Shown: piece after piece, positions 46,842 through 58,840 of the stretch | How the letters are laid out: each line of letters begins with the position of its first letter | How positions within the stretch are numbered: the first letter of the stretch is position 1 | DNA from: Erythroxylum novogranatense | Lineage: Eukaryota; Streptophyta; Magnoliopsida; Malpighiales; Erythroxylaceae | Assembly: GCA_029891385.1 (NCBI GenBank) | Contig: CM057224.1 | Span: 34,663,005 to 34,727,004, forward strand | DNA: 64,000 nucleotides | Direction of reading: 5' to 3' | Notes under the pieces: model-generated | The model's input: only the letters and a program-made list of their open reading frames with translations | What the model was told of the DNA's origin: nothing | The model's database searches: none | Translations under genes and position numbers: made by a program

Positions 46842-46846
46842 CTGCC
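46842..46846. repeat. Target site duplication CTGCC, left copy
   Basis: CTGCC precedes TGTAACATCCCG; the same bases follow GGTGCTACA at 56306-56310. Confidence 0.95.
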
Positions 46847-47864
46847 TGTAACATCCCGTTACCGGAGTGACGGGTATGTCAGTAATTTGGATCGGGTTAG
46901 AATTGGGTACAGGCAAATGTGACATTGTGCATGCATTATTGTTTTATAGATATCGGTAATGATTATTATTCGCACAAGTATATATATATATGTACATACA
47001 TGTATGACAATTCCCGAATTGATTGTGTATCGAAAATTGGTTATAATTGGTCCGATGAGAATTGGCTTAATTGTGCAATTGGGAATTTATCAAAATTGTA
47101 CATATGAGAATTGGTTTGTGAAAATTGGATATTTAGTAAGTGTATAATTGGTTTTGAATATGAAATTGGAATGAAATGGATTATAGAAAGGGAATTGGAA
47201 ATTGAGTATAGGAATGAGCATTTCCTAATTTTGTGAATTTATGAGAATTTTTCCGGAATTTTTAGAGTTTTGGATCCGAACTGGAAAATTTGGCTAAGGG
47301 ACTGATTAATGTGATTCCGGGTCCGAGATTGATTGACAAATAATATGAAATAAATTGAATTATGATTTTGGGAATTTTTGGTTATGAGTAGCGCGAAATT
47401 GTGGGAGTAAAATAGAATAAGAATCGGACGTGTTAGACCCTAAGAATTGGACATGAAGTGGAGAATCTCATATATATATATGTATAAGCTTAAGGTAAGC
47501 TTATTTCTTCATTTCTCTTCGCCTTCATCGACGGTCGTGGGTGAGCATCTTGCGATTTGGAGGTTTTGGAAGATTTTCGAAGGTTGCTAGCTTGAATCAA
47601 GTAAGTTTCTATGTGTTTATGCCTTAAATCGTTTCATTTGATCATTGATTTGAGTAATAAATTGGTTAGAAATTTGGAAAGTTGCGATGATAGGGTTTTC
47701 GTTGGTTTTGATTTGGGTTTTTGATAAAAGATGAGTTAAATGATGATTTAAGGTTAGAAATAAGTTGGGTTTAATGTTTAAAAGTGATTGAGGGTGTTTA
47801 GAATGGATTTGGATGAATTAGAATCAGAAAATCTGGGAATTTCTGGGTTTCGGATGCGAAACTG

Positions 47865-48105
47865 GGTTCGCACACCGCGACGTGTGATGAACACGCCGCG
47901 GCGAGATACCCCCAGTCTGCACACCGCGAGGTGGGCGATGCTCACCGCGGCGAGTGAAATCCTTCTGCACGCCGCGACAAGCAAGGACGCACGCCGCGGC
48001 GAGCAGACGAAGTCACGCCGCGGAGAGAAGGTCGCACGCACGCCGCGTCATGACGAGGTGTTCTCGCCGTGGCGAGCGATCTCACGCCGCGACGAGGACA
48101 CTAAT
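47865..48105. repeat. GC-rich block of degenerate CGCCGCGACG units
   Basis: About 12 degenerate copies of CACGCCGCGRCGAGC-like units in otherwise AT-rich LTR. CpG density is far above the surroundings. The copy in the other LTR is at 54335-54565. Confidence 0.88.
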
Positions 48106-49040
48106 GAAGGCCGATGGTAATTCTTTTAATTGGAGAAATTTGAGTTCAACTTTGAATTGGTTCGATTAATGGTAATTTTGAGGATTAATCTCTTATGAGT
48201 TTGGCTATTGGATCAATTGAATTTCTGAGACTAGAAATTGCAATTCCGAAGAAATGAAATCAGATGATTATGAGGTGATTGTTACAAGTAATGGGTTTGA
48301 GGTTTTGATTTCAAATGAATTGATTCCTTAATGATTAATCGAAAAATTTGAGACTAAGAATATTGAATAAATGAGATGGAAATTCGGAATTTGAATTTGA
48401 AGATTATCGGAATTGTAATTGAGTGACAAGGAATAGTGATTGTGATTTTAATTGGAGTGTGACTTTAGAGAATCTGGATCGTAGTCAATTGAATTTAGAT
48501 ATTTGGAATTGTTATGATTTAGAGTGAAAGTTATTAATTGAGAAAATTCGGGAATAGGATCGGAATTATCATAACATGTATTGTACGCAATCTATTCGAT
48601 TTATGTGCATGTTTTGATCATTGAATTGGTGCAATGAGTGATATTCGATTATTCTGATTATTTTAGAGGCACCGATGGAGCCATTCTACGGGCATTGCTG
48701 AGACTTCCAGGCTGTAGCTCGGAAGTGCAGGTGAGTAACCTAGTTGGTTTCTCAACCTATATGTGTTTAATTTACTGTACAGATGCCATGTGGACTAAGG
48801 ATGGATAGATGTGTGATTGATTTGATTGATTTCGGACCATGGGTGTTCGAAATATTTGATTGTGATATTGAAGTGCAAAGATGAGTAAATATGTATGAAT
48901 GCATGAATGAATTAAATTGTAAATGCATTAGCGAAAATGATTGGAACTGTAAATGACTAAAATTGGGAAGTGACACATGCATTCATGCATCACTGAATGA
49001 TCAGATAATGGTAGTTGTGACCGGTGGTACTAACGTATGC

Positions 49041-49216
49041 GAGCCACAGAGCTCAATGCATTTGCTGCGCCATCCTTTGGGCTTATCGAGGCGAATAACG
49101 CCCAACGTATATGAGAGCTTTAAGCTCAACGCACAGGACCTCAGGTCCAACGATTGATAGAGCCTCAGGCTCACCGCAGGGCATATCATGCCCAACGATT
49201 TCAGAGCCATTGGCTC
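49041..49216. repeat. Array of seven short hairpins, left LTR
   Basis: Successive inverted repeats with 4-6-bp stems: 49041-49054, GGCG/CGCC 49090-49102, GAGCTT/AAGCTC 49115-49127, GGACC/GGTCC 49136-49148, GAGCC/GGCTC 49160-49172, GGGCAT/ATGCCC 49179-49193, GAGCC/GGCTC 49204-49216. Most are followed by CAACG. The stem sequence differs from one to the next while pairing is kept. Confidence 0.88.
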
Positions 49217-49851
49217 AACGTAAATGATTGCAGGCGCACGGTCACAACAACGAAAAGAAAATTGAAAGTGTCTCATGGGCATTGCATATGTATATGACTG
49301 ACTGAAAATGTAAATTGACTATGAATGACTGTGAAATGTGAATAAGGAAATTGCATGTGATATTACTGTAAGTGCTACTGTGTGTTATGTGTATATGATT
49401 ATGAATGCATGAGTTGGGTGAACCATCGATGATGGTTTCTCACTGAGTTCGCAAACTCACCCAACATTGCATCTATTTTTCAGAAGTGAAGAGTACCCGT
49501 TAGACACACGGAGTATGTCTCTTGCTAGCAAGGCGTGTATCGGGTCGGGATCGGTGCCATCACATCGCATTAGAGTAGTGAATTGTTTGATGGGCCCTTT
49601 TGATTTATGTGTACTTGTATGGTATAACTGAAATTGGTTTATAATTGAAATTGTTTTGTAATTGCAAATGTTTTGTTATAATTGGGCCAAATCATTATTG
49701 TTTTCATGACTCAACTGTTTTAAGAAAAGAAAATGTCATATCGAGTTTTAAAAGTAGTATCGTTCTAATACGCCACCATCGCGAGTCACGGGCTCGGATA
49801 TCACCGTCGATATCGGGTTCGGGTCTCGTCGGGGGTGGGGTGCTACATTTG

Positions 49852-49864
49852 TGGTATCAGAGCC
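49852..49864 (+). other. Primer binding site (tRNA-iMet) of LARD-like element
   Basis: TGGTATCAGAGCC four bases after the LTR end at 49847. Confidence 0.95.
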
Positions 49865-52800
49865 AGGTTGTACAATCTTACATGGGCGTTCTGAGAAAAT
49901 GTATCAAAGTGCATGCATATAAGTCATGTCTCGGCAGACAGTGATGACTGATCCCCAGTATAGCATATGAGTCTCATACATGAGCCTGTACTAGTGATTT
50001 AAGTGGTTAGAAATAGTGAGGAAAAGATGATATGGGAAAATGTGATAAATGAAAATTGTAAAAATCAAAGAAAAAGAATAAGTATACGGTGCGATATGAT
50101 GATTGGAGATTTAGTGTATTGGTATTGATAGGCGTATTATGAAATATGACATTAGAGTGATATTGGAACAATCTGTGAACGTGAAATAGATGTGAATATG
50201 TATAGAGGAAATATAGAGATATATGAGAAATGGCAAGATTGAAAGTATATAAGTAAAGTAAATGGAAATAAAATGTTTTGTGATTAGAGTTGCGCAGCGA
50301 AAGCGTGACGAGAGTTGTGATTGTTTTGATATGGATTTAAGTGTGACTGCGTGAAACGAAACTATGAAAAGATCGAAAGGTAAGAAAATGGTATTGATAG
50401 ATGAAAAAGCTGAACAGTTGTTAAGGTCAGTGGATTTGTCTATGCGAATGCACACTTGATAATGGAAATGATATCAGAAATCAATTGGTGTGTTAGTGGA
50501 TAACCGCCAAGTCTTATAGTTAAAAATTCATGTGAGTTAGAGTAAGAAATGAAAGTGCTTATAGTGATTGAATTGGGAATGAATTGAGATTGTAATTAGG
50601 ATATTGGTATGGTAAAATCCTCATGATCGAGGATAGGTGCAAAAAGGAAAAACGTGGTCAAAACTTTAATGAGATTGAGGTATCCTAAGCATAAGTGACT
50701 AATTGGTATATTGATGTAATAATTTTAAATGGTATGTACCCCAATGAACGGTATTAAAAAGGATGCTCTGGTTATGTGGATTATGGCATAGATTGATCTT
50801 CACGAGATAGCGTGAATAGTTGAAATTGATTTCCTAAGGTATTGAGAATAATCGATAAGAAATATGACCACTGTTGATGATTAGGAATTGAAAGAAGAAT
50901 TTCCCTGAATTGGATTTCGATTGGATGATGAGAATTGAAAAGTTTAGCAATGAAAGGACAAATTGGAGATAAATGTTAAATGAATGAAAATTCGTTATTG
51001 GGAGTGTAAAAGATAGAATAAGTTATTAAGAAGGTATGTGTTACGATAATGTAAAGACTTCGATTGTGTAATAGGATTATTGAACAGTAAAAAGATATTA
51101 GTTTTGATTTGAGGAGAATAACGATGCTGGTATATTTTGTGTGAATATTGTAAAGGATAAAGTGGAATTGATAATAGTATTATTAACCCAGTTTGACATG
51201 ATAGTGAATAAATCGCAATATGTGGAGAATCTAGTGTAAAGGAACGTGTGTCGAAATACATTTGATGAAATTGAGTAAGTTATGAGAAAATTGTTCCTCA
51301 TTGGAGATGTATGATATGTAAAAGTTATGCAAATTGATCATAGGTGTAAGGAGTTCATTATATTATTGAAGAGTGAAATGTAGATTGAGTTTAAAGTGGA
51401 TAGTGACTCGATCATCGATGATCGATAGAATACATTTGAATAGTGAAGAAAATAAATTGGCATAGTTGAGGAAATTGTATAGTATGCAAGTTTTATAAGA
51501 GTGAATTTGATCTTGATTGAATAAGTAATGGATGAATTATTATTTGAACATGGTATTGGGAGATTAAAATGTAAATAGAGGTATTGATAAATGTGAAATT
51601 GTAAAGGACAGTGCGTAAGGAATTTGAGTTATTTTTCCAATATACAATCAATCCTAAAATGTGTGGAGTGTATGATTGTATCTTGGATATGTCCGAAATT
51701 GTTAAATGTTTTCGATCTTAGTCCACGATGATAATGTTTGAGGAAAAATGTGTGAATTGTATGACTAATGATTGTAAAAAGAGACACTTGGAGAAATTTT
51801 CAATTCGAGTATTGATCGTGTTATTTTAAATTTTGAGGTGTTATAATAGGAAATGAATCGTAAAGATTATAATGCGATCTATTGAAATAGAGTAAAGAGA
51901 TTCTATGTGTATGGAGATCAGTATAATCTGATGGGCAGTATTGGTATTTGATAACTTGATAATTTTAGTGTATTAGAAAGTGTTGTAAAGTTTGGAGATT
52001 CTATTCGTACAGAAATTGTTTTGGATGTATATACGTTTATAAGGCAATAATGATTAAGTTATATGAGTGAATGGAAAAATGACTATGCATTTGAGTGTTT
52101 CAGAATTTCGTTATTGAAACAAGTAGTGAGGCGATAAGATTATGATACCTAATGTAAGAATGAGTGTAAACTGTCGAGTTAGTAAAGCGCAAAAAGAACG
52201 TATTAGCGATTGGAATTCCAAGTCAAATGTGCAGGTGTGTATTGAAAGCATGGCCAAAATCCGAATTGAGAATCTTGAATAGTGGACCGTATTGAGAAAT
52301 TGTGAATAGTTTAGCTATAAAGAAAATGAGTAATGTGAATGGATTAAGAAGTATGAGTAAAATTCATTAAGGGAATCGTTAGTGAAAAAAAAAATCAAGG
52401 AATAATAATAAGAGGGTATTAGAAGAGTAATAGGAAGTAGAGTGTGACATTGAGTGTAGGTCTGACCTACAGGACTGATTGCTGATGTTAAATGTGAAAC
52501 TAATATGTTCTTTGGAATCCATAGGGTTATGAGATTGATGTATGGATCAGAGTGATTGTAAAAATATAGATTGTTAAATTGGTGATAACAAAATTCAAAT
52601 TGATGAGAATGAATCAGATCGATGATTATCGAGATTATTGAAACTTTACGAGATTAGTAATTGGCATTGGAGAGATGCAATATGATAAGTGATACATGAT
52701 ATATTTCTAAATGTGTCACCTCGGCCAATCTATGTATTGATTGATATCATAGGAAAAAGGGAAATTAAATTCGTTATTAGTGGCCTTGATGTGACCGTGT

Positions 52801-53294
52801 TGTGAATCGATTTATGGATTGGCAAGTCAGTAAAATCCTAAAAGATGAAATGGGTTCGTAAAGTACTATATAGACAGAAATAGGAAATATTGATATGATC
52901 GGATATGTATATTATTGGTGGTGGATATAAAGAATTATGAGTAATCGAAAAGAAATCGTTAAAATAGTATAAAGTTTGAGAAAGGAAAAAGAGGTAAGTA
53001 AGTGATTGTAGTGTGATTAAATTTGGCAAGTTCGTCTAAAATCCTAAAAGATGATTCGGATCCAAAGTGTTACAAAGACTGAATTAGAAAATATTGTTAG
53101 GATCCGAAACATGTGTTATCAATATTGGAAGTGATGAATTGTGAGTAAAAGGCAATGTAGAGTTAAGAAAGATTTGGCAGAAATTATGCGTATGCGTATA
53201 GGGAAATAAGTGGAAATCAGAGAATCAATGATTGTAAAGACTCCCCTATCATCTTGACAAATCGTACATGAAATTTCGAGGACGAAATTTTTAT
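49865..53294 (+). pseudogene. Non-coding internal region of the LARD-like element with RNase H relic
   Basis: No frame longer than about 115 codons on either strand and none resembling a known protein. At about 51960-52070 the DNA shows faint RNase H-type similarity (TTGTAAAGTTTGGAGATTCT and GAAATTGTTTTGGATGTATATAC), paralleling the clearer relic at 23540-23800. The two internal regions align in patches from end to end, so the non-coding internal sequence was already present in an older copy. Confidence 0.72.
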
Positions 53295-53308
53295 AAGGAG
53301 GGGAGAAT
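53295..53308 (+). other. Polypurine tract of LARD-like element
   Basis: AAGGAGGGGAGAAT directly before the 3' LTR at 53309, preceded by the GAGGACGAAATTT sequence shared with the coding Tekay elements. Confidence 0.92.
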
Positions 53309-56305
53309 TGTAACATCCCGTTACCGGAGTGACGGGTATGTCAGTAATTTGGATCGGGTTAGAATTGGGTACAGGCAAATGTGACATTGTGCATGCATTA
53401 TTGTTTTTATAGATATCGGTAACAGATTATTGACTGCACAAGTATATATATATATGTACATACATGTATGACAATTCCCGAATTGATTGTGTATCGGAAA
53501 TTGGTTATAATTGGTCCGATGAGAATTGGCTTAATTGTGCAATTGGGAATTTATCAAAATTGTACATATGAGAATTGGTTTGTGAAAATTGGATATTTAG
53601 TAAGTGTATAATTGGTTTTTGAATATGAAATTGGAATGAAATGGATTATAGAGAAAGGGGAATTGGAAATTGAGTATAGGAATGAGCATTTCCTAATTTT
53701 GTGAATTTATGAGAATTTTTCTGGAATTTTTAGAGTTTTGGATCCGGACCGGAAAATTTGGCTAAGGGACTGATTAATGTGATTCCGGGTCCGAGATTGA
53801 TTGACAAATAATATGAAATAAATTGAATTATGATTTTGGGAATTTTTGGTTATGAGTAGCGCGAAATTGTGGGAGTAAAATAGAATAAGAATCGGACGTG
53901 TTAGACCCTAAGAATTGGACATGAAGTGGAGAATCTCAGATATATATATGTATAAGCTTAAGGTAAGCTTATTTCTTCATTTCTCTTCGCCTTCATCGAC
54001 GGTCGTGGGTGAGCATCTTGCGATTTGGAGTTTTTGGAAGATTTTCGAAGGTTGCTAGCTTGAATCAAGTAAGTTTCTATGTGTTTATGCCTTAAATCGT
54101 TTCATTTGATCATTGATTTGAGTAAGAAATTGGTTAGAAATTTGGAAAGTTGCGATGATAGGGTTTTCGTTGGTTTTGATTTGGGTTTTTGATAAAAGAT
54201 GAGTTAAATGATGATCTGAGGTTAGAAATAAGTTGGGTTTAATGTTTAAAAGTGATTGAGGGTGTTTAGAATGGATTTGGATGAATTAGAATCAGAAAAT
54301 CTGGGAATTTCTGGGTTTCGGATGCGAAACTGGGTTCGCACGTCGCGACGTGTGATGAACACGCCGCGGCGAGATACCCCCAGTCTGCACACCGCGAGGT
54401 GGGCGATGCTCACCGCGGCGAGTGAAATCCTTCCGCACGCCGCGACAAGCAAGGACGCACGCCGCGGCGAGCAGACGAAGTCACGCCGCGGGGAGAAGGT
54501 CACACGCACGCCGCGTCATGGCGAGGTGGTCTCCCCGTGGCGAGCGATCTCACGCCGCGGCGAGGACACTAATGAAGGCCGATGGTAATTCTTTTAATTG
54601 GAGAAATTTGAGTTCAACTTTGAATTGGTTCGATTAATGGTAATTTTGAGGATTAATCTCTTATGAGTTTGGCTATTGGATCAATTGAATTTCTGAGACT
54701 AGAAATTGCAATTCCGAAGAAATGAAATCAGATGATTATGAGGTGATTGTTACAAGTAATGGGTTTGAGGTTTTGATTTCAAATGAATTGATTCCTTAAT
54801 GATTAATCGAAAAATTTGAGACTAAGAATATTGAATAAATGAGATGGAAATTCGGAATTTGAATTTGAAGATTATCGGAATTGTAATTGAGTGACAAGGA
54901 ATAGTGATTGTGATTTTAATTGGAGTGTGACTTTAGAGAATCTGGATCGTAGTCAATTGAATTTAGATATTTGGAATTGTTATGATTTAGAGTGAAAGTT
55001 ATTAATTGAGAAAATTCGGAATAGGATCGAATTGTCATAACATGTATTGTACGTAATCTATTCGATTTATGTGCATGTTTTGATCATTGAATTGGTGCAA
55101 TGAGTGATATTCGATTATTCTGATTATTTTAGAGGCACCGATGGAGCCATTCTACGGGCATTGCTGAGACTTCCAGGCTGTAGCTCGGAAGTGCAGGTGA
55201 GTAACCTAGTTGGTTTCTCAACCTATATGTGTTTAATTTACTGTACAGATGCCATGTGGAGTAAGGATGGATAGATGTGTGATTGATTTGATTGATTTCG
55301 GACCATGGGTGTTCGAAATATTTGATTGTGATATTGAAGTGCAAAGATGAGTAAATATGTATGAATGCATGAATGAATTAAATTGTAAATGCATTAGCGA
55401 AAATGATTGGAACTGTAAATGACTGAAATTGGGAAGTGACACATACATTCATGCATCACTGAATGATCATATAATGGTAGTTGTGACCGGTGGTACCAAC
55501 GTATGCAGAGCCACAGGCTCAATGCATCGCGTGCCGATCCTTCGGGCTTATCGAGGCGAATAACGCCTAACGATATGAGAGCTTTAAGCTCAACGCCTTG
55601 CGGACCTCGGGTCCAACGATTGATAGAGCCTCGGGCTCACCGCAGGCATATCATGCCCAACGATTTCAGCCATTGGCTCAGCGTAAATGATTGCAAAGCA
55701 TCGGTCACAACAACAACGAAACGAAAATTGAAAGTGTCTCATGGGCATTGCATATGTATATGATTGAAAATGTAAATTGACCGTGAAATGTGAATAAGGA
55801 AATTGCATGTGATATTACTTGTAAGTGCTACTGTGTGTTATGTGTATATGATTGTGAATGCATGAGTTGGGTGAACCATCGATGATGGTTTCTCACCGAG
55901 TTCGCAAACTCACCCAACATTGCATCTATTTTTCAGAAGTGAAGAGTACCCGTTAGACACACGGAGTATGTCTACCGCCAGCAAGCGTAGTATCGGTCGG
56001 GATCGGTGTAGTCACATCTGCATTAGAGTAGTGAATTGTTTCAGTGGGCCCCTTTTAATTTATGTGTACTTGTATGGTATAACTGAAATTGGTTTATAAT
56101 TGAAATTGTTTTGTAATTGCAAATGTTTTGTTATAATTGGGCCAAATCATTATTGTTTTCATGACTCAACTATTTTAAGAAAAGAAAAATGTCATATCGA
56201 GTTTTAAAAAGTAGTGACTGTTCTAGTACACCACCATCGCGAGTCACGGGCTCGGATATCACCGTCGATATCGGGTTCGGGTCTCGTCGGGGGTGGGGTG
56301 CTACA
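53309..56305 (+). repeat. 3' LTR of the LARD-like element
   Basis: Matches the 5' LTR along its length. Equivalent candidate splice signals: donor at 54069, exon 2 at 55133-55196 (64 nt), donor at 55197, exon 3 from 55937. The hairpin array is at 55508-55678 with changed loops (TCG for TCA) but intact stems, and the first hairpin here has a full 5-bp GAGCC/GGCTC stem. Confidence 0.92.
55508..55678. repeat. Array of seven short hairpins, right LTR
   Basis: Stems at 55508-55520, 55555-55567, 55579-55591, 55602-55614, 55626-55638, 55645-55657 and 55668-55678. Same order and spacing as in the left LTR. Confidence 0.88.
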
Positions 56306-56310
56306 CTGCC
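56306..56310. repeat. Target site duplication CTGCC, right copy
   Basis: Partner of 46842-46846; the LINE resumes after it. Confidence 0.95.
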
Positions 56311-57601
56311 CCTTCCATAATCCCCAGATTATGATCAGGAACCAATTCAGATTTAGAAGGTGAAAGGTGATTACCTGCTTGGGTTATGTCCAGGAGATCA
56401 GCATCCTCAAGGTTTCCTTTTAGACGACCTAGCTTCTATTGATCCTCGCATTATGCAATTAAACTTCTAGAAGAACTACTCTCCTTGTCACTCGCCATTG
56501 ACATTTCATAAGGTTGGTTCCTTTTCCCTCCCTTTATTTAATTTAGGTTCCAGAGGCCATACTCTCCTTGTGAATTGGTTGTGACTATTCAAAAACAATC
56601 ACCTTTCCATTCTTATGCTGCTGATTTAAACTTGTTTGTATGGGTTCCTTCCCCTTTTCTGATTCTTGTTGTAAACCCATCTTAAAAAGTCTTCAAGTAG
56701 GAGCCCATTATTCTTCTTCTTCTTCTTTTTTGTATCTGGTTATCTGGCCTCCATTCATATTCAATATGTATTTCCTTGAAATTTATTTTCCCCTCTTCAT
56801 TATAAGTAGCTAACTAGAAGGAAGACGGCCAACTCTTTCCCAACTCCACCTCCACACACATTCTAGCATAAACAAATTGGGACATCTTGGCAATCTGTGT
56901 ATCCAATTGCATTAGCTATTCTTCCAAGCCCCTCATTATTCTAGTATTCCATTGGAATATTATGAAACTTAATCCAAAATGGAGCAACTCCGACTTCTTC
57001 ATGTTCCCCGCGATTCAAACTCCATCTCTGTAGGAAAAGGGGTTTTCCTTGGATATGCCAAAGCCCTTTTTCTAGTACAGAATTCATCCCATCATTCGAA
57101 TCAAATTTAAACAAGAAATTATTCGCACTAGTAATTAGAGTTTTGTTCAATCCAAAAGCCAACCAAGATTTGGTTAATGCTCTTTGAACCACTGGATATG
57201 CGAGGCATTTGCCTAAAAAGAACCTGATGAGAGCATGTCGAAAGTGAACTACAACTTTTTTCGTTAATTCTGGTGGTGGGATGACAATGATTTGGTCATC
57301 CTTAATCTCCGGAGGGTAATATGTCAATGCCTTCGCCATTGATGGTTCCTCCTCTACATCAGCAACCACTGACTTCTAGGATCTAGGTTTTGTGGAATGG
57401 GGGTTGTGGGACGATTCTGGCTCCAAAGAGGCATTTTTTGTTGGAGAAAGAGGATGAGGAATGTTGGGTTTTTTGTTTTGGGTTCCAAGAGTAGGGATTT
57501 TTGTAGGGGCAATTGAGAAATGTTAGGTCTAGGAGAAGAAGAAATATAAATTGGGGCTAGGGGCGGTAAGAAGAGGAAGAAGAAGAAGAAGAAGAAGCCA
57601 T
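56311..57601 (-). pseudogene. L1-type LINE ORF1 (DUF4283 type), decayed
   Basis: Starts at the ATG at 57601 with a run of serines, usual for plant L1 ORF1. The DUF4283-like region is visible at about 57370-56941 (FRHALIRFFLGKCLAYPVVQ, then GLWHIQGKPLFLQRW and PFWIKFHNIPMEY). The C-terminal part continues to the LARD insertion at 56310. An early in-frame TAG and later frame changes inactivate it. ORF1 protein normally binds LINE RNA. ORF2 of the same element lies beyond the LARD insertion at 42573-46846. Confidence 0.85.
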
Positions 57602-57934
57602 GAGGATAGAGGGATTTCACGTTGGTGATCTAGGAAGTTATGGGTCACTCTCCGCTAATCACTTGCTCGCATCAGTCATTATATCTTTTTTTGACAATTT
57701 CTTTTGAATTATATGATTTTAACATGTTTTAAATCTTAATTCGATAATAAGACTTAAGTGATTTGGTATTTTAATTAAGTGGTTGTCAATAGATATTTAA
57801 TTAAATTGACTCTAATTTAGGTCGTTGAATCTATAATATTTGACCCTTTCTTTTTTTCTAATTTTACACAATGTATGAAAAGAAGTAATTACAAACAATT
57901 CTAGTAATGATAATGTTAAACATATGTAATTACA

Positions 57935-58046
<112 letters not shown>

Positions 58047-58644
58047 CCACCTTAATAAATAAGATAATTTAATAGTTAATTAATCCTTATATTTTAACTT
58101 TGCAATTCTTAACCATTAAATTTCAAAATAACAATCAAACAAAAAGCCTTATCTTTATTTAAATTTAGTATATGCTACCTTAAAATATATTAAAAGGTGA
58201 AAATAGTCAATATTCAAAGCATCTTGACTACTATTCTCTTCCTATTTTATAGGTATGTTTGGTTCTCGAGAAATCAAAATTAATGAAATTGAATTATAAA
58301 CAGAGGCCAATTAATGAAAACAATACCTCTTTTAGAGAAACAATGAGAATTTTATTAAGGGAAGAAGTTTCCCCAATTTATTTATCGAATGCTCCTTATA
58401 GATTAGTTACATAAACATCTTTTTGAGCCATTTTATTTTAAAGAAGGAAGCAGAGCCTTCAATTTCAACTCGAGGTAGGAAGATAAAGAAAACTAAACTT
58501 TTATTAGGAGCTTGCAATTAACTCCGTTGAAACTAATACTCTATCCATTGTATAAATACTACTTAATTTTGTGATATGATATGAAGGGGGAATGTATTAA
58601 GAAAAGAAAAAGTAGAATGTTAGTAATAGGATTGTTCCCAATAT

Positions 58645-58840
58645 TTTATAAGCCCTGGGCAAAGTAAAAAAATAGGTCCCTATTTTTGTCTATTTTTAGG
58701 CTCTTATAAAGAATAAAAAGAAGCAGAATATGGGTCTTTTGTTGTTTTTTATAAAGTCAAAAGTAGGTTTTATTTAATTGTTTATGAGGATGGGCCCTAG
58801 CGGGTGCCTAGGTTGCCCTTACCCAAGGCAGCCCTGGTTA
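58645..58840. repeat. Possible non-autonomous mobile element
   Basis: Contains AAGCCCTGGGCAAAG at the left and GGGCCCTAGCGGGTGCCTAG with GGCAGCCCTGG at the right, sequences of a kind seen in dispersed plant repeats. The ends and target duplication are not clear. Confidence 0.3.

Larger units (their letters stand above)
42573..46846 (-). pseudogene. L1-type LINE ORF2 (endonuclease-reverse transcriptase), decayed
   Basis: ORF2 starts near 46765 and reads leftward. The endonuclease C-terminal part (DLNSNGPNFTWTNKQSGE) lies at 46190-46130 and the linker around 45900-45600. Reverse transcriptase follows, with NPNKAPGPNEFNGV near 45360, LDLRQRDPLSPLLF near 44800 and FANDLLMFRHGD near 44650. A zf-RVT-type C-terminal domain (CSLCVLDMETIEHLFFECPFS) lies near 43480. 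The catalytic FADD box reads FAND. Several stops and frame changes break it. The 3' end is placed at about 42573, where a short A-run (minus strand) follows an AT-rich tail; a target duplication was not found. A 29-bp tandem duplication disrupts the endonuclease. Confidence 0.88.
46847..49847 (+). repeat. 5' LTR of the LARD-like element
   Basis: A TATA run (47470-47487) is followed by a 7-bp inverted repeat AAGCTTA/TAAGCTT (47486-47502) at the presumed transcription start. Candidate splice signals: donor ATCAA|GTAAGT at 47601, acceptor TTATTTTAG opening exon 2 (48667-48730, 64 nt), donor GCAG|GTGAGT at 48731, and acceptor CTATTTTTCAG opening exon 3 (49484-49847). The GC-rich CGCCGCGACG block (47865-48105) is in candidate intron 1 and the hairpin array (49041-49216) is in candidate intron 2. 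Confidence 0.9.
46847..56305 (+). mobile_element. Complete non-coding LTR retrotransposon (LARD-like), 9.46 kb
   Basis: Two LTRs of 3,001 and 2,997 bp (46847-49847 and 53309-56305), about 97-98% identical by eye, a tRNA-iMet primer site, a polypurine tract and a perfect CTGCC duplication show a recent, intact transposition. The 3.46-kb internal region has no gypsy protein frame. By definition it depends on proteins from another gypsy element. It is inserted in the LINE between ORF1 and ORF2. The solo LTR at 36977-40906 and the decayed copy at 21849-24857 are relatives. Confidence 0.94.

Noticed and set aside
47788..48120. A 110-codon arginine-rich open frame, repeated at 54256-54588
   Set aside because: It spans the GC-rich repeat block inside the LTR. 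Its presence in both copies follows from LTR duplication, its content mirrors the CGCCGCGACG units, and it overlaps a similar frame on the other strand.
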